A stretch of 44,345 bases of DNA from Chloracidobacterium sp. UBA3360 (GTDB taxonomy: Bacteria > Acidobacteriota > Blastocatellia > Pyrinomonadales > Pyrinomonadaceae): positions 88,249 to 132,593 of the forward strand of contig DEQS01000100.1 of the NCBI GenBank assembly GCA_002360555.1. Reading direction: 5' to 3'. A program made the position numbers and the translations under genes. Below the pieces are notes generated by a model. The model ran no database searches, was not told the DNA's origin, and saw only the letters and a list, made by a program, of their open reading frames with translations. This document shows, one piece after another, positions 43,316-44,345 of the stretch (position 1 is the first letter of the stretch; every line of letters begins with the position of its first letter).

Positions 43316-44275
43316 CTATTCCGCAAACTGCAGTTCGTTGATGATCTCCTGCATATATTTCTTGCCGAGCTCGAGATCCTCGGGCTTTAGGCTGACGGCG
43401 CCGACAACGGCGTGTCCGCCGCCGCCGTAGCGTTCGCAGATCTCGGCGATGTTATGCGTGCGAGGACGCGGTGCCCAGGGGTTTGAGCCGACGGATATCT
43501 TTGTGCGAAACGAGCTTTGGCTCAGAGACACGACATAGGTCACCTCAGGGTGGAAATAGTACGGGATAAATTTGTTATAGCCCTCGATCCCGGTTCCGGT
43601 CAGGTCAAAATCCACGACGCCGCGTTCCGCAGTGGACCGGCCTTTTATAAGCTCGACCGTGCTCCAATGCTGTTCGAGAATTGGTGTCAATTTGGCTTGT
43701 ATCTCGGCACTCTCGATGATCTCGTCAAGCTGCATTGTCGTCAGCATAAGGATGATTTGCTCAACAAACGCCGGATCTTTTTCGCCCTCGATGACCTGCA
43801 TCAGTTTTAGGGCTGACGAGCGAAGCTCGACGCATTGCGCGGGCGATTCATACAAAGCGCCGTCGATAATATGAGCCCAGTGGATGAGCTCGGCGAGCGA
43901 CTCGTCCTCCCAGCCGTATTTCTCTTTGGCAATGCGGGCGATAAATTCGGCGCACGATTTGCTCGTTGTATCGAGAAATTTCTGGCCCGATGTGTCGGCG
44001 AGAAAATGCTCTTCGTCGGGTTTGGAGAGAAATGCCGATTGATGATGATCGAACCACCACGTTAGGCGTTCGTCAGGACAATATTTGAAATCGACTATCG
44101 CGTTCTCATCGCCGTCAAACTGCTCGCGGTCAAACGCATTTCCGGCCCGGTGCATCGTTGGCGTGTACGCGACCTCTGCATCCGGTGCAAATTTCGCTCG
44201 GTAAAATTTGGTAAAGATGGCAGCCGACGAGACGCCGTCAAAGCAATTGCCGTGATAAAGTATCCGTAGTTTCAT
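43316..44275 (-). CDS. DHH-family phosphoesterase
   Basis: The product is 319 residues from the ATG at 44275; an eight-residue upstream extension lacks support, whereas MKLRILYHGNCFDGVSSAAIF is the standard DHH start (YH.NCFDG). Catalytic-site residues are in VDFKYCP and in the name-giving FDHHQS near residue 76. A second, DHHA1-like domain ends in RYGGGGHAVVGAVSL, the substrate-binding GGGH motif. Members hydrolyse small phosphodiesters such as nanoRNA, cyclic dinucleotides or pAp in a Mn-dependent way. Which of these applies here cannot be read from sequence. It is probably cytoplasmic. The last 45 bp of the window beyond it hold nothing recognisable. Confidence 0.85.
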   Translation of the reverse strand: MKLRILYHGNCFDGVSSAAIFTKFYRAKFAPDAEVAYTPTMHRAGNAFDREQFDGDENAIVDFKYCPDERLTWWFDHHQSAFLSKPDEEHFLADTSGQKFLDTTSKSCAEFIARIAKEKYGWEDESLAELIHWAHIIDGALYESPAQCVELRSSALKLMQVIEGEKDPAFVEQIILMLTTMQLDEIIESAEIQAKLTPILEQHWSTVELIKGRSTAERGVVDFDLTGTGIEGYNKFIPYYFHPEVTYVVSLSQSSFRTKISVGSNPWAPRPRTHNIAEICERYGGGGHAVVGAVSLKPEDLELGKKYMQEIINELQFAE

Positions 44276-44345
44276 ACACTGAAAATTGCCAGTCGGCAAA
44301 ACATATTAGGCTAGAGGACGGCGGCGGGTTCGTCAAGCAAACATA

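Overview
The window is a 44 kb stretch of a moderately GC-rich, densely packed bacterial chromosome. Gene content points to an acidobacterium of the Blastocatellia/Pyrinomonadaceae type. The signs are a bacillithiol synthase (bshA), a very large Oar-like TonB-dependent receptor with an N-terminal carboxypeptidase-regulatory domain, an ECF sigma factor of the Acidobacteria/Planctomycetes type lying close to a membrane Ser/Thr kinase, and several secreted proteins ending in a carboxypeptidase-regulatory-like fold. This placement is inferred from family composition only; there is no rRNA or tRNA gene to confirm it. I see no phage, insertion sequence, CRISPR array or plasmid gene.

Layout. 1-2.5 kb: the tail of a sugar-dehydrogenase-like gene, bshA, and an alpha/beta hydrolase. 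2.5-12 kb: a small secreted protein divergent from a same-strand block of sigma factor, zinc-finger anti-sigma factor, secreted M28 peptidase, secreted DNA/RNA non-specific endonuclease and secreted endonuclease/exonuclease/phosphatase. This looks like an extracellular protein- and nucleic-acid-degrading module. 12-23.9 kb: tightly packed housekeeping genes on both strands: acpS, pgeF, an nDsbD-like protein, rlmN, an SRPBCC protein, an mtnB-like aldolase, acs, xylG-xylH, moaA, a secreted protein and queG. 23.9-28.1 kb: the TonB receptor with its terminator and upstream region. 28.1-33.6 kb: an MBL-fold hydrolase, a ferritin-like desaturase, a TolB-like propeller, secreted and lipoproteins, dapF and an ECF sigma factor. 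33.7-37.7 kb: an NTF2-like secreted protein, a polytopic Ser/Thr kinase and msrA. 37.8-44.3 kb: a SdrD_B-type surface protein, an amino-acid permease, a Gly/Pro-rich secreted protein and a DHH phosphoesterase.

What stands out. (1) Five intergenic loci carry short words repeated with a 9- or 10-bp period, and in four of them the series is followed by its inverted copy. Two of these share a 29-13-29 nt architecture with unrelated loops. (2) Five convergent gene pairs overlap by exactly the four bases of their stop codons, and acpS/pgeF share a CATG as divergent start codons. (3) Two enzymes have altered catalytic residues: the MtnB-like protein lacks the metal-binding HxH, and the DapF-like protein has Ser where the second catalytic Cys belongs. 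(4) Two unrelated secreted proteins end in the same roughly 85-residue domain. (5) Several genes have a -10-like hexamer only 6-8 nt from the start codon and no Shine-Dalgarno, suggesting leaderless mRNAs.
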